From Marinilabiliaceae bacterium JC040 (GTDB taxonomy: Bacteria > Bacteroidota > Bacteroidia > Bacteroidales > Marinifilaceae), in contig SNAP01000002.1 of NCBI GenBank assembly GCA_022496785.1, forward strand, positions 372,001-436,000: DNA of 64,000 nt. The letters run 5' to 3'. This document shows, one piece after another, positions 25,144 to 34,270 of the stretch. Both the position numbers and the translations under genes were made by a program. How positions within the stretch are numbered: the first letter of the stretch is position 1; each line of letters begins with the position of its first letter. The notes beneath the pieces were generated by a model. That model ran no database searches, was not told where the DNA came from, and saw only the letters and a program-made list of their open reading frames with translations.

Positions 25144-26085
25144 ATGAGTCTTATTAGAAATATACTATTAAATAGAAACTTTATATTAGTTTTGTCAGTA
25201 GTTCTTGGCCTTATTGTTGGTGATGGAGCCCATTATATTAAAGATTATACTGTCTATGTTCTAGCATTAGTGATGATGTTTTCAACCTCTGGTATTAATA
25301 TTAAGGATATCTTTCCTCTTAAATCGATGTTAAAACCTATGATTGTTGGATCCTTATTAAATTATGTTCTTTTTGGTAGTGTACTTATTAGCCTTGCTTA
25401 TTTTCTTATGCCTACAACTAATCTTTTTTTAGGTTTTGTAATTATTGCTGCAACTCCTCCTGGTGTTGCTATTATTCCTTTTTCTAATATTCTAGATGGT
25501 GATATAAGATATGCTGTTGTTGGAACTTTAGGAGGTTTTCTAGGCTCTTTAATTTTTGCTCCATTAATATTCGATTTGTTCAGTAATGTAGAAGGAGGTG
25601 TGAAAGTAATTGATCTTTTATGGATGATGTTTAAGCTTGTGATTATTCCTCTTTTACTTTCTAGATTACTTCAATTTAAGGCTATTACTCCTATTGTAAA
25701 TAAACTTAGAGGAAGAGTAGTTGATTTTGGTTTCGCTATTATATTATTTACTGCTGTTGGACTTAATAAACATGTATTTTTCTCTGATACTAAAATTCTT
25801 TTTTTAGTTGCTTTTGTCTTGTTCTGCTCTCTTTTTGTTCTTGGTTTTCTATATATGAGATTTTGTAAGTTTATTAAACTTGATCCTAAAATTGCTATTA
25901 CTCAGAATCTGTTATTGACTATTAAAAGTTCAGGCTTTGCAGTTGTTACTGCTTTAACCCTTTTTGGAGAGAAAGCTGCTATTCCTTCTGCTATTCTAGC
26001 TGTTTTTGTTTTAGCTTATCTACTTAGTTTGAGCTTTATAAATGATTTTAAATATAAAAAGATGAATAACAAAAAGAATAAATAA
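25144..26085 (+). CDS. BASS-family transporter
   Basis: 313 residues, almost entirely membrane helices (about ten), with the bile acid:Na+ symporter pattern: TSGINIKDI in the early helices, AATPPGVAIIPFSNILDGD in helix 4, and the second repeat VGLNKHVFF. Members move organic anions or small acids with sodium. The substrate cannot be read here. It is transcribed divergently from the AraC-type regulator (118-base gap), which could control it. Codons are T-ending (GTT, ATT). Confidence 0.75.
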   Translation: MSLIRNILLNRNFILVLSVVLGLIVGDGAHYIKDYTVYVLALVMMFSTSGINIKDIFPLKSMLKPMIVGSLLNYVLFGSVLISLAYFLMPTTNLFLGFVIIAATPPGVAIIPFSNILDGDIRYAVVGTLGGFLGSLIFAPLIFDLFSNVEGGVKVIDLLWMMFKLVIIPLLLSRLLQFKAITPIVNKLRGRVVDFGFAIILFTAVGLNKHVFFSDTKILFLVAFVLFCSLFVLGFLYMRFCKFIKLDPKIAITQNLLLTIKSSGFAVVTALTLFGEKAAIPSAILAVFVLAYLLSLSFINDFKYKKMNNKKNK

Positions 26086-26173
26086 TGTTCAAATAGTATT
26101 GCATTATTAAATAAAACTCTTATTTTTGATTAGTACACTTTGTGTATAAATGAAATAACAAGTTTTTATGTGT

Positions 26174-26217
26174 AAGTAGTGAACTAGTATTATAAATAAC
26201 TAATTCACTACTTTTTT
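26174..26217. terminator. Terminator shared by convergent genes
   Basis: AAGTAGTGAA (26174-26183) pairs with TTCACTACTT (26204-26213) and runs into a T-tract to 26217. The right arm overlaps the last codons and stop of the minus-strand gene that ends at 26208. Confidence 0.75.
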
Positions 26218-27101
26218 CTTTTATTAATTTTATACGCTTTATTCTTTTCTATCTTTTCTCCCTTTGTCTCTTTATGTATCTTTCCATATTCTAACTTAAT
26301 TAGATTTGTATACCCTGTGAATATGTATTTAATACCATAATCTGTATATATTGAAAGTAAAACTACAATTACTATGAATACTGGGAAAAAAAGTACAAAC
26401 ATTTTCTTAAGAGCTAAAAGCAGTTTTCTTATAGCAAAGATTAATACCCCTAATATGATTATACTATCTAAATAGAACCCCATACCAAATTCTGGTAATA
26501 TCTTACTGAAGATTATAAATAATGGTATTATTAATAAAATTCCCATTAACACTATGGGTATAGCACTTATTTTAGTTGTACATAAAAAATCTATCTTTGC
26601 TTCGTAGGTTGAGTATCTGAAGATTTTAAGAATGAAATCGTACCATGGTTTTTTAGGTGGCTCTACTTCCTCGACTATTTCTTTACCATATGTCCTTTCA
26701 TCATACTCTATTTTTGCATTACAATTGTTACAATTAAATGTTACAACTGTATGCGCTGGTAGTATGTATTTTTCGTGACATTTAGGGCATAAAACTAGTA
26801 CTGTTTCTCTATTTATTTTTGTAACATCTTCTCCTGTATTATCAGTACCATCTTGTTCAACATTTTCTTCGTTTGCTTCATAATCTGATTCTGATGAATA
26901 TCTATCCTCATCAGTCCTGAATCTATCTTGAGAATTACTAAACCTATCCTCTGAATTCTCAAAACGATGATCTGAATTAAAAGGATCTCTACGTCTCCTT
27001 CTTTTCTTAAAGTTTAACTTATCTTTTATTGCTTTAGGATCGAAACGACGTTTCTTACCTACATATACATATTCTTGATTTCCATCAATATTCCCTTCCA
27101 T
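26208..27101 (-). CDS. Zinc-ribbon membrane protein with Arg/Asp repeats
   Basis: 297 residues. A basic start (FKKRRRRRDP) is followed by four seven-residue repeats at 45-72 (HRFENSE, DRFSNSQ, DRFRTDE, DRYSSES). A zinc ribbon comes next (CPKC at 105-108, CNNC at 124-127). Then come about three membrane helices (about 175-260) and a Lys-rich tail. It is an inner-membrane protein with a long charged cytoplasmic part. No family is recognised beyond the zinc ribbon. Monocistronic. Confidence 0.65.
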   Translation of the reverse strand: MEGNIDGNQEYVYVGKKRRFDPKAIKDKLNFKKRRRRRDPFNSDHRFENSEDRFSNSQDRFRTDEDRYSSESDYEANEENVEQDGTDNTGEDVTKINRETVLVLCPKCHEKYILPAHTVVTFNCNNCNAKIEYDERTYGKEIVEEVEPPKKPWYDFILKIFRYSTYEAKIDFLCTTKISAIPIVLMGILLIIPLFIIFSKILPEFGMGFYLDSIIILGVLIFAIRKLLLALKKMFVLFFPVFIVIVVLLSIYTDYGIKYIFTGYTNLIKLEYGKIHKETKGEKIEKNKAYKINKRKK

Positions 27102-27154
27102 ACAACAATAATCATTTTATTTGGTATGCGAATATAATTATTTTTGATTATATA

Positions 27155-28165
27155 TTAATTTTTTAAGCTATCGTTTGCCCAATGCCACATATTTAAATAA
27201 GATGCTTTTGTGATATTCAATAATTTTATCCAATTTATTTTGTCTGCATGATCGCTTGGTTGATGATAATCTTTATGCCCACCTGTATGGTACCATATTA
27301 TTGGTATTTTCTTCAGAGCAAATGAAGCATTATCACTCCCTCCTACTGGATTGTCCCAAGCTCTATAGTCTGGATTTAATGAAAGATTGTATCTTTTTAT
27401 ATCTTCCTTTAACCATTGTTCATATTCTGGATGTGATGCTAAATAGAAATATGTTACTTGATTCTTTTTTTTAGACTTTATACCTCTACCTATCATATCA
27501 TAATTTAGATAGCCTTTTATATCTTTTATGAATGAACAGTTTTGTGTGAAATATTTTGAACCCAATAGACCTTTTTCTTCTCCATCCCAAAATGCAAAAA
27601 TGATATTCCTTTTTGGCTTTTGCCCAGATTCTTTAAAAGCTTTTGCTAATTGCAGTACTGCAGATACTCCTGATGCATTATCATCTGCTCCATTATATAT
27701 TTTATCTCCATCTAAATCTTCATCTATTCCTAAATGATCGTAATGAGCTCCTACTATTACATATTCTTTAGTGTTTTCTCCCTCTATTATTCCTAAGATA
27801 TTGTTTAAAGATAGGGACTTATGTACCTTTTTCTTTAATCTCTCTATAGAATCTAAATTTACCTGATATCTAGCTTTTATTTGTCTTTCTTTTCTACATG
27901 CGATAAAAGATTGTAAATAACCATTATTTAGTGGTTTTATACCTATTTGTTTTAATTGTGAGATAATATATTGTGCTGCAATTCTTGATCCATGTTTACC
28001 AGCTTCTCTACCTTCTAATTCGTCGTGAGCAAGAAAGTTTATATGAGCTTCTGCTGTTTGAATATTTATACTAGAAAGACCTATTTCTTTTGCTGTTTGC
28101 CCATATATATTAGAAAATAGAGCTATAAATAATACACTTAAGATTATATTTTTCATTAGTTTCAT
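27155..28165 (-). CDS. M28-family metallopeptidase, exported
   Basis: 336 residues with a signal peptide (ending SNIYGQ). Zinc ligands of family M28 are visible in GAHYDHLG, NGADDNASGVSAV, FWDGEEKGLLGS and the late His in WYHTGGHKDYHQPSDHADKI. The catalytic Glu is in DGEEKG. Members are aminopeptidases or, in some lines, glutaminyl cyclases; the GSKYF and NASG blocks favour peptidase. It would act on peptides in the periplasm or on the surface. Monocistronic. Confidence 0.88.
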   Translation of the reverse strand: MKLMKNIILSVLFIALFSNIYGQTAKEIGLSSINIQTAEAHINFLAHDELEGREAGKHGSRIAAQYIISQLKQIGIKPLNNGYLQSFIACRKERQIKARYQVNLDSIERLKKKVHKSLSLNNILGIIEGENTKEYVIVGAHYDHLGIDEDLDGDKIYNGADDNASGVSAVLQLAKAFKESGQKPKRNIIFAFWDGEEKGLLGSKYFTQNCSFIKDIKGYLNYDMIGRGIKSKKKNQVTYFYLASHPEYEQWLKEDIKRYNLSLNPDYRAWDNPVGGSDNASFALKKIPIIWYHTGGHKDYHQPSDHADKINWIKLLNITKASYLNMWHWANDSLKN

Positions 28166-28232
28166 TTTTGGTGATGAGTAAAAATAATGAAAATGTATAA
28201 GTATTATATAGCTCTATTAAAATATTTACAGT

Positions 28233-28565
28233 TTACTCTCCTTTAATCATAGTAAGTATCATCTTGAATTTACTAATCGCATTTAAAGAATGAGGAATAT
28301 TTGCTGGCATTATTACCATATCTCCTGCCTTTAGTATTAAAGGTTTTCTATTTATATTTACTTCAACCTCTCCTTCTAAAACTTGAACTAGTGCATCAAA
28401 AGGTGCTGAATGTTCACTTAATTTTTGACCTTTATCGAAAGTAAATAGACTTATATTACCTATTTCTTTAGATAATATCTGATGACTTACTATTCCTCCT
28501 GTAGAGTATTCTGATATTTCTACTGGATTAAAAATCTTTCCTTTAGTAATTAGATTATATTCCAT
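28233..28565 (-). CDS. Small cupin-domain protein
   Basis: 110-residue single-domain cupin: motif 1 around FDKGQKLSEHSAPFDALVQV and motif 2 LILKAGDMVIMPANIPHSL, with metal-binding His residues and Glu retained. Such proteins bind a metal and a small ligand, often as stress or detoxification proteins. Monocistronic. The function cannot be refined. Confidence 0.8.
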   Translation of the reverse strand: MEYNLITKGKIFNPVEISEYSTGGIVSHQILSKEIGNISLFTFDKGQKLSEHSAPFDALVQVLEGEVEVNINRKPLILKAGDMVIMPANIPHSLNAISKFKMILTMIKGE

Positions 28566-28720
28566 AACAACTTAATTTAATGTGGTTTGTAACATCTTTT
28601 AACAAACTTACGACATATTCATAAACTAAGGTGTAACATTTGTTATATGTTTATTAAATTATTGGTATTTATAATAAATTTCCTCACCTTTATTAGACAA
28701 TTAACTAAACACTTAAAAAC

Positions 28721-29266
28721 ATGATTTATTTAAAAAAAATTTCTTTAGATGATTTGGATGCTTATAAATATTGGCAACATCCATCTCACAAATATCACAA
28801 CTTTAATGGTCCTTACTATGGAAAGATGAATGAAGATGAAATTGAGGTTGCTATTATGCAATTGAAAAGTAGATTGAAACGTAATGAAGATATCGATAGC
28901 AGACGTTTAATTTGTGATAGCTTAGATAATATTATAGGCGAAGTAAACTGGTATTGGAAGTCAAAAGAGACCTATTGGATGGAAATAGGTATTGTTATAT
29001 TTGATGAAGAATATTGGGGTAAAAGGATCGGATATAAAGCTCTAAGTCTGTGGACTGACGAAATATTTAATACTCACCCTAAATTGGCTAGAATTGGACT
29101 TACCACATGGTCTGGCAACGAAAGAATGATGAATTTAGCTGAGAAATTAAAAATGAAAAAAGAAGCTGTTTATCGCAAAGCAAGAATAGTAAACGATAAA
29201 TATTACGATTCTGTCTCTTACGGTATCTTAAAAGATGAATGGTTACAAAATAAAGAAGATGAATAA
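28721..29266 (+). CDS. GNAT acetyltransferase (RimJ/RimL type)
   Basis: 181 residues with the GNAT fold: IGEVNWYWKSKETYWMEIGI (strands 4-5), the acetyl-CoA loop EEYWGKRIGYKALSLW, and the late N...N.A.K segment GNERMMNLAEKLKMKKEAVYR. This arrangement is that of the RimJ/RimL and spermidine/aminoglycoside N-acetyltransferase group. The substrate is unknown. It is followed 30 bases later by a nitronate monooxygenase gene on the same strand. Confidence 0.85.
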   Translation: MIYLKKISLDDLDAYKYWQHPSHKYHNFNGPYYGKMNEDEIEVAIMQLKSRLKRNEDIDSRRLICDSLDNIIGEVNWYWKSKETYWMEIGIVIFDEEYWGKRIGYKALSLWTDEIFNTHPKLARIGLTTWSGNERMMNLAEKLKMKKEAVYRKARIVNDKYYDSVSYGILKDEWLQNKEDE

Positions 29267-29296
29267 AAACATTGAATCTGAGATAAAAGATTGAGA

Positions 29297-30244
29297 ATGA
29301 AAGGAACAAGAATTACAGATTTATTCGGAATAAAATATCCTATTGTACAAGGTGGGATGGTATGGTGTAGTGGTTGGAAATTGGCTTCTGCAGTTAGTAA
29401 TTGTGGAGGACTAGGCTTAATTGGTATAGGATCTATGCATCCAGAAACTTTTGAGGAACATCTTATTAAAATGAAAGAATCTACTGATAAACCTTGGGGT
29501 GTAAATCTTCCTTTATTCTATCCTGAATTAGAAAAAATAGTGGATTTGATATTCAAATACAATGTAAAAATTGTTTTTACAAGTGCAGGCAGTCCTAATA
29601 TTCTTACTAAAAGATTTAAAGAAAAAGGAATTATTGTAGTTCATGTTGTTGCAAGTATTTACTTTGCTAATAAATGTGAAAAAGCTGGAGTAGATGCAAT
29701 AGTTGCTGAAGGTTTCGAAGCAGGAGGTCATAATAGCCCACTAGAGACCACTTCTTTAGTCCTTCTACAAGATCTTCAAGATAAAATTTCTATTCCAATT
29801 ATAGCAGCTGGAGGCATTGGATCGGGTAGTGCAATTTTAGCATGTAGATCTCTAGGAGCTGAAGGTGTACAAATTGGATCTTTATTTGCTTGTAGTAAAG
29901 AGTCGTCTGCACATATCAATTATAAAAATAAGATAATTGAAACAGGTGAAGGTGGCACTATTCTTGATATTAAAGAGATTTCTCCAACAAGATTAATTCC
30001 TAATAAATTTACTGAAGAGATGAATTCTTTAAGAACTTCTTGCGCTAGTGTTGATGAAATGAAAAATCTTTTAGGAAAAGGAAGATCAAAAAAAGGTATT
30101 TTTAAAGGGAATTTAGATGAAGGAGAAATAGAAATTGGTCAAATAGCATCAAGAATTAATTCTATTAAAAGTGTAGAATATATCTTTAAAGATCTTATTA
30201 ATGAATATAATTCTCAATTGAACTTTATTAGAAAAGAATTATAA
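29297..30244 (+). CDS. Nitronate monooxygenase-family flavoprotein
   Basis: About 315-residue TIM-barrel FMN enzyme. It shows IKYPIVQGGMVWCSG at the start, AEGFEAGGHNSP, and the phosphate-binding IAAGGIGSGSAIL followed by GAEGVQIGS. The family includes nitronate monooxygenase and the FabK enoyl-ACP reductase; the EAGGH block is shared. The start is put at ATG 29297 because the in-frame upstream codon is TTG. It is co-transcribed with the acetyltransferase. Nitronate oxidation versus enoyl reduction cannot be settled by eye. Confidence 0.8.
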   Translation: MKGTRITDLFGIKYPIVQGGMVWCSGWKLASAVSNCGGLGLIGIGSMHPETFEEHLIKMKESTDKPWGVNLPLFYPELEKIVDLIFKYNVKIVFTSAGSPNILTKRFKEKGIIVVHVVASIYFANKCEKAGVDAIVAEGFEAGGHNSPLETTSLVLLQDLQDKISIPIIAAGGIGSGSAILACRSLGAEGVQIGSLFACSKESSAHINYKNKIIETGEGGTILDIKEISPTRLIPNKFTEEMNSLRTSCASVDEMKNLLGKGRSKKGIFKGNLDEGEIEIGQIASRINSIKSVEYIFKDLINEYNSQLNFIRKEL

Positions 30245-30253
30245 AAAATAAAT

Positions 30254-30360
30254 GGGGGGAGCTTATTGATATACAGATGTGTACCACCACACATGATAAA
30301 TACCCAAACAAAATGTTAAGATGATTAATGATATATAGATGAACGACTCCCCCCTTTTTT
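30254..30360 (+). ncRNA. Structured RNA or large-loop terminator
   Basis: GGGGGGAG (30254-30261) pairs perfectly with CTCCCCCC (30347-30354), followed by six T (30355-30360). These are the only strong G:C helix arms for many kb. Inside lies a hairpin ATGTGT/ACACAT (30277-30294) and two similar segments GATATACAGATG and GATATATAGATG. It could be a roughly 107-base small RNA with its own terminator, or an unusual terminator for the gene before it. No known family is recognised. Confidence 0.5.
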
Positions 30361-30631
30361 AAGGGTTCACCTATAACGCGGTATTCTAAAATAAATAACT
30401 TCTTAAATTAATTTGCCCCAAACGAATTACACAAAATTATTTGCGTGTTTTTGTAATATAAATAGTAGATATAATGATATATCTAATTGAAGATAAACTA
30501 TAAATGCTTTAGTTTCGTTTCTTATAAAAAACTGTGAGTAAAAGTATTATATAACAATACATTTATAAATTAATAGAATCCTAAATTATTTCTAATATAA
30601 AGTTAAATTCTTATTATAAATTTATTAGAAT
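30361..30631. other. Gene-free AT-rich stretch
   Basis: No open frame, relic or repeat is seen between the structured element and the terminator of the PKD lipoprotein gene. Confidence 0.5.
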
Positions 30632-30664
30632 AAAAAAAGGAAGCTCTTTAATCAGAACTTCCTT
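30632..30664 (-). terminator. Terminator of the PKD lipoprotein gene
   Basis: On the minus strand AAGGAAG pairs with CTTCCTT (30637-30643 and 30658-30664), ending in seven T (30632-30638). Confidence 0.8.
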
Positions 30665-30686
30665 ATTCTCGGTATTTAAATTATAC

Positions 30687-32036
30687 TTATTTTGGTACTA
30701 CAAAATATGTTTGATATACAGAAAAATCACCATAATTACTTACATCATCTCTATCTTGTCTAAAATTCAACATATCAAAATCGTCAGATGAATTAGTTCT
30801 AAAATAATAATATTTATCTGATATTCTGTATAATTCTAATCTTTGATTCTGACGTGCTAAATAATATTTATAAGGAGACACACCATCCATATAGTACGCA
30901 TATGTATCATCAACTGTATTAATTGAATTTTTTCCGTCTGCTCTATATAAAGTATTTTCTTTTAATTCGAATATTTCACCGACTTCACCTTTAAAACCAT
31001 TCAATTGAAAAACTACTTTTTTACCATCTTCACTTTCTCCAAATTCAAGCATTGTTTTTGCATTCTGAATATATTTCTTAGTATAAGTTCCATCCCAACC
31101 TTCGGAATTTGCAAGATTTGCTATAAATTTCTTTCCTATTATTTCTCCTTGGGATGTTGCTGTTTTGACAACCCCCTTATATTCGGCCTTATATTCAGCA
31201 ATAAATATTGTATAAGGTTCTTTTATATAAGTATCAAATAAATGCTTAACTTCTATTGCAGGAACATTATCATCTAACCTATAAACATTTAAGGTATATT
31301 TTATATTAGTAGAGAACAAATGTGACGAAGTGAAATTGTGTCTTATTATTTTAAACATATTATATGACAAGCGTTCAAGCTTTAATTGAAACTCTACAGA
31401 CGGACTTGGCATATCTGTTGTTTGAAACGTTTCAACATCAGAATATTTATCTATAGGATTTGGATTTCCTAATTCATAAAAAATAGTTTTCAATCTTACC
31501 CAATAATTAGTTTTGGGTATCAAATCATTTAATTTATAATTAGTACTTGAATCAACTCTATATTCTGATAAGATATCTTTAAAATCTTTGTCACTTGATA
31601 TTTCTATATATCTATTTATTCCTCTATTCTCACTATTAATATTTTCCCAAACTAAATCTGCTCCTGCAAAATCAATATTTTTAACCTCTTTTATAGATGC
31701 AGAAGGTTGATGTCCTAATGGATCTCCAACTACTATTTCTTTTGATAGATATACTATTTCTTGTGTTTTTAAAGATTTTGCTTGTAATACTAATTTGAAA
31801 GTTCCTTCTGTTTTATATGTGTGTTTTGGCGATTCTTCAGATGATTGTTCTTCATCTCCAAAATTCCATTTATAGTCTTCAACACCCTTTGATGTATTAG
31901 TAAATGTAACTGTTTTTGTTTCTTTATCTACTTGGTAAGTGAAGTCTAATTTGGGATCTGGTATTTCTTTATCTTTACTACAAGAATATGTTAGAATTGC
32001 TATACAAATAATAACTAGTAGGTAAATGTTTTTCAT
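30687..32036 (-). CDS. PKD-domain surface lipoprotein
   Basis: 449 residues with a lipoprotein signal ending LTYSCS (Cys19) followed by an acidic stretch, as in surface-exposed Bacteroidota lipoproteins. Residues about 30-105 form a PKD domain: VTFTNTSKGVEDYKWNFGDE then SPKHTYKTEGTFKLVL. A fibronectin-III-like region follows (YWVRLKTIFYELG). The rest is beta-rich without a catalytic motif. Probably a surface binding protein. Monocistronic, with its own terminator. Confidence 0.8.
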   Translation of the reverse strand: MKNIYLLVIICIAILTYSCSKDKEIPDPKLDFTYQVDKETKTVTFTNTSKGVEDYKWNFGDEEQSSEESPKHTYKTEGTFKLVLQAKSLKTQEIVYLSKEIVVGDPLGHQPSASIKEVKNIDFAGADLVWENINSENRGINRYIEISSDKDFKDILSEYRVDSSTNYKLNDLIPKTNYWVRLKTIFYELGNPNPIDKYSDVETFQTTDMPSPSVEFQLKLERLSYNMFKIIRHNFTSSHLFSTNIKYTLNVYRLDDNVPAIEVKHLFDTYIKEPYTIFIAEYKAEYKGVVKTATSQGEIIGKKFIANLANSEGWDGTYTKKYIQNAKTMLEFGESEDGKKVVFQLNGFKGEVGEIFELKENTLYRADGKNSINTVDDTYAYYMDGVSPYKYYLARQNQRLELYRISDKYYYFRTNSSDDFDMLNFRQDRDDVSNYGDFSVYQTYFVVPK

Positions 32037-32114
32037 AGTTTCTTAGTTTAAAGTTATAGCACACAAAATTAGAAATAAATATCCAAATAGATGAATCGAT
32101 ACTCATAATAAAAC

Positions 32115-32636
32115 CTATTTATTTGTTAAATTTTGCTTAGTATTTTCTATTTTAGAAATATCAAAACCTTTATTTATTGCAACATTTAACATCTTATTAT
32201 ATACAGATTTATCTATGGAAGGATTCTTTGATAATATCCAAAAATATTTTCTTGAAGGACTTCCTACCAAGGCTAATGTATATTCTCTATTTAGATATAT
32301 TATATAGTAATCTCCACTAAAAGGCCAAAAGAAAGAAACTTTTAACCTACCAGGATATTTTGAATTCGGTACCCAAGCTCTTCCCTTTGAAGATTTTAAT
32401 ACTCCCTTAGATGTTATACCACTATTAATAACTTGTATATCACCTGAAGGTTGTAAGATATATTTTGCTGTTACAAATTGCATATCTTTCTCAAAACGAT
32501 TGGGAAGACGAGCTATTTCATACCATAAACCTGAATATTTTTTCAAATCTACATTATTTACAGTTTCTAATTCTTGACTAGTTTTACAAGAGATGAATCC
32601 TACTACAAAGAATATAATACATATTTGTTTTTTCAT
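32115..32636 (-). CDS. Bacterial lipocalin (Blc-like lipoprotein)
   Basis: 173 residues with a lipoprotein signal ending GFISCK (Cys17). The lipocalin hallmark GLWYEIARLPNRFEKDMQFV matches the Blc family (GxWYEIAR.PxxFE), followed by VTAKY, KGRAWVPN and YWILSKNP. Binds hydrophobic ligands such as fatty acids or lysophospholipids at the outer membrane. Full length and intact. Confidence 0.92.
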   Translation of the reverse strand: MKKQICIIFFVVGFISCKTSQELETVNNVDLKKYSGLWYEIARLPNRFEKDMQFVTAKYILQPSGDIQVINSGITSKGVLKSSKGRAWVPNSKYPGRLKVSFFWPFSGDYYIIYLNREYTLALVGSPSRKYFWILSKNPSIDKSVYNKMLNVAINKGFDISKIENTKQNLTNK

Positions 32637-32710
32637 ACTATTAAGATTTTATCATACATAAATATACGAATATATAAAATACAAAAACAGATTAATCTTC
32701 TCATTTATAA

Positions 32711-32923
32711 TACAATATAAAAGATTCAAATAAAGAAAAAGAAGAAGCAATTCTAAAATATAAAGAAAGATTTGCAAACCCTTACAGAGCTGCAGAAAAA
32801 GGATATATAGATGAAATTATTATGCCTAAAGATACACGAATTAAGTTAATTCAAGCTTTAGAGATGGCTAAAAATAAGAATGCAACACCTCCTCCTAAAA
32901 AACATGGAAATATGCCTCTTTAA
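32711..32923 (+). pseudogene. C-terminal relic of an acyl-CoA carboxylase beta subunit
   Basis: An open frame of 71 codons without a start encodes KEEAILKYKERFANPYRAAE, then KGYIDEIIMPKDTRIKLIQA, and ends KKHGNMPL. This is the exact C-terminal signature of propionyl-/methylmalonyl-CoA carboxyltransferase beta subunits (FANPYRAAE.GYID..I.P..TR, KKHGN.PL). About 440 N-terminal residues are missing, and the lipocalin gene lies on the other strand just upstream. A terminator follows 31 bases after the stop and probably belonged to this gene. Confidence 0.85.
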
Positions 32924-32953
32924 AGTAATTCATACATTTTTTATTAGTTCTCG

Positions 32954-32986
32954 GGGATCATATAATTTATATGATCCCTTATTTTA
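32954..32986 (+). terminator. Terminator behind the carboxylase relic
   Basis: GGGATCATATA (32954-32964) pairs perfectly with TATATGATCCC (32968-32978), followed by TTATTTTAT. Confidence 0.8.
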
Positions 32987-33079
32987 TATAAATTATAATC
33001 ATTAAAAGACCTGTTTGTGTAATAAAATAGTGGTTTATAGATATAAAATTTCATATCTTTAGTTATATATTTATAGAAA

Positions 33080-33436
33080 ATGAAAATATTAATTGCACTT
33101 ACGAATACAACATATAGAAATTATTTAGCTTATAGACTAGAGAGTCTACATCATTCTGTTACATTATTAAATAATGGAAAAGAAGTAATTGATTCTTTAA
33201 AAAAGGATAAATATGATTCAATTTTAATTGAGGATAGACTTGAATATATTAATGGTTTACAAATATTATACCATATAAAAAAAGGATATAAAACAATTAA
33301 AAACAGTACAAAAATATTTATAGGAACTAGTATTGATAATAAAAGAAAAATTAGTAATGCTATAGAACTAGGTATTGATGGATATTTTATCTTTCCTATA
33401 GAAACCAAAGAAATTATAAATAGAATAATAAATTAA
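33080..33436 (+). CDS. Degenerate receiver-domain protein
   Basis: 118 residues with the fold of a two-component receiver (ILIALTNTTYRNYLAYRLES, YDSILIEDRLEYINGLQIL, GIDGYFIFPIET), but the active site is altered. The acidic pair after strand 1 is missing (ILIALTN), the phosphoacceptor position is Glu followed by Asp (LIED), and the conserved Lys of KP is Phe (FIFP). It is probably a phosphorylation-independent signalling or structural subunit. It starts a four-gene run with a beta-barrel protein, a helical-repeat protein and a GT2 synthase; the gaps are 5, 16 and 2 bases. Confidence 0.75.
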   Translation: MKILIALTNTTYRNYLAYRLESLHHSVTLLNNGKEVIDSLKKDKYDSILIEDRLEYINGLQILYHIKKGYKTIKNSTKIFIGTSIDNKRKISNAIELGIDGYFIFPIETKEIINRIIN

Positions 33437-33441
33437 AAGAT

Positions 33442-34254
33442 ATGAGAAGAATTACATTATTATTTATTCTTATTATTTTATACAGTGAAAGCTCATCTCA
33501 GAATACAAAATTCATAAAATCAATAGGAATTAATCATACAATTGAATTTATAAATAAACCAATAGATTTTACTTGGAACTTATCATCTATATATAGTGAA
33601 ATTGATATCTTAAAATTTAATAATAAATCTATATATATAATTCCTGAAATCAAACTAGCAGAAAGAGTTTTAGAAGGGAATAATCTCTACGAAGATCCAG
33701 GATTCCAATGGAAAATTGATTCATACATCCCTATTAATAAAAAGATAAACATATATGTCTCCTATGCATATTCAAAAGATGCTATTTTCCCCCAACAAAA
33801 TATTATTATACAAGCAAACCAAAATATCTATAAGACATGGGGTTTAATATACGGTGTAAAATACGTTTATTGGAAGAAAACAATAATGAACTACATTATA
33901 GGGGTTGAAAAATATCTTGGAAATATGTGGATTACTTTAAAACCATCTATAATGAGATTTGAATCAAAGAATTATTTAGCTGTGAGTGTTGGAAATCGAA
34001 TATATTTTAAGGGGAATAAATATAAATACATACATATAGGCTATATATATGGACATTCTGCCGAAATAATATATCATGCAGACTCAGAACAATTACTAAA
34101 AAATAAAACATGGGGAGTATATTGTTCTCTAAATTATGAGATATTTAAAAATCTACAAATACAAACATCTATTACATTTCGGAATGAAGAACTATCTAAT
34201 GATATTGATAGAGATATACCTGGATTGAATTTAGGAATGAAATATAGATTTTAA
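33442..34254 (+). CDS. YaiO-like outer-membrane beta-barrel protein
   Basis: 270 residues with a signal peptide (ending SESSSQ). The rest is built of amphipathic strands with many Tyr/Trp/Ile, and contains the YSKDAIFPQQNII segment typical of YaiO-type proteins (Y..FP followed by a strand). It ends in Phe (GLNLGMKYRF), as barrel proteins do. In related loci this protein is the exporter or outer-membrane partner of a GT2 polysaccharide synthase. It lies between the receiver-like and helical-repeat genes in one operon. Confidence 0.65.
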   Translation: MRRITLLFILIILYSESSSQNTKFIKSIGINHTIEFINKPIDFTWNLSSIYSEIDILKFNNKSIYIIPEIKLAERVLEGNNLYEDPGFQWKIDSYIPINKKINIYVSYAYSKDAIFPQQNIIIQANQNIYKTWGLIYGVKYVYWKKTIMNYIIGVEKYLGNMWITLKPSIMRFESKNYLAVSVGNRIYFKGNKYKYIHIGYIYGHSAEIIYHADSEQLLKNKTWGVYCSLNYEIFKNLQIQTSITFRNEELSNDIDRDIPGLNLGMKYRF

Positions 34255-34270
34255 ATAAAAGCTTAAAAAT

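Noticed and set aside
30254-30360. Insertion sequence end or CRISPR repeat
   Set aside because: There is no transposase, no spaced identical repeats and no cas gene near; the paired G/C clamp with T6 fits an RNA element better.
33080-33436. Ordinary CheY-type response regulator
   Set aside because: The acidic pair, phosphoacceptor Asp position and Lys are all changed, so it was recorded as a degenerate receiver instead.
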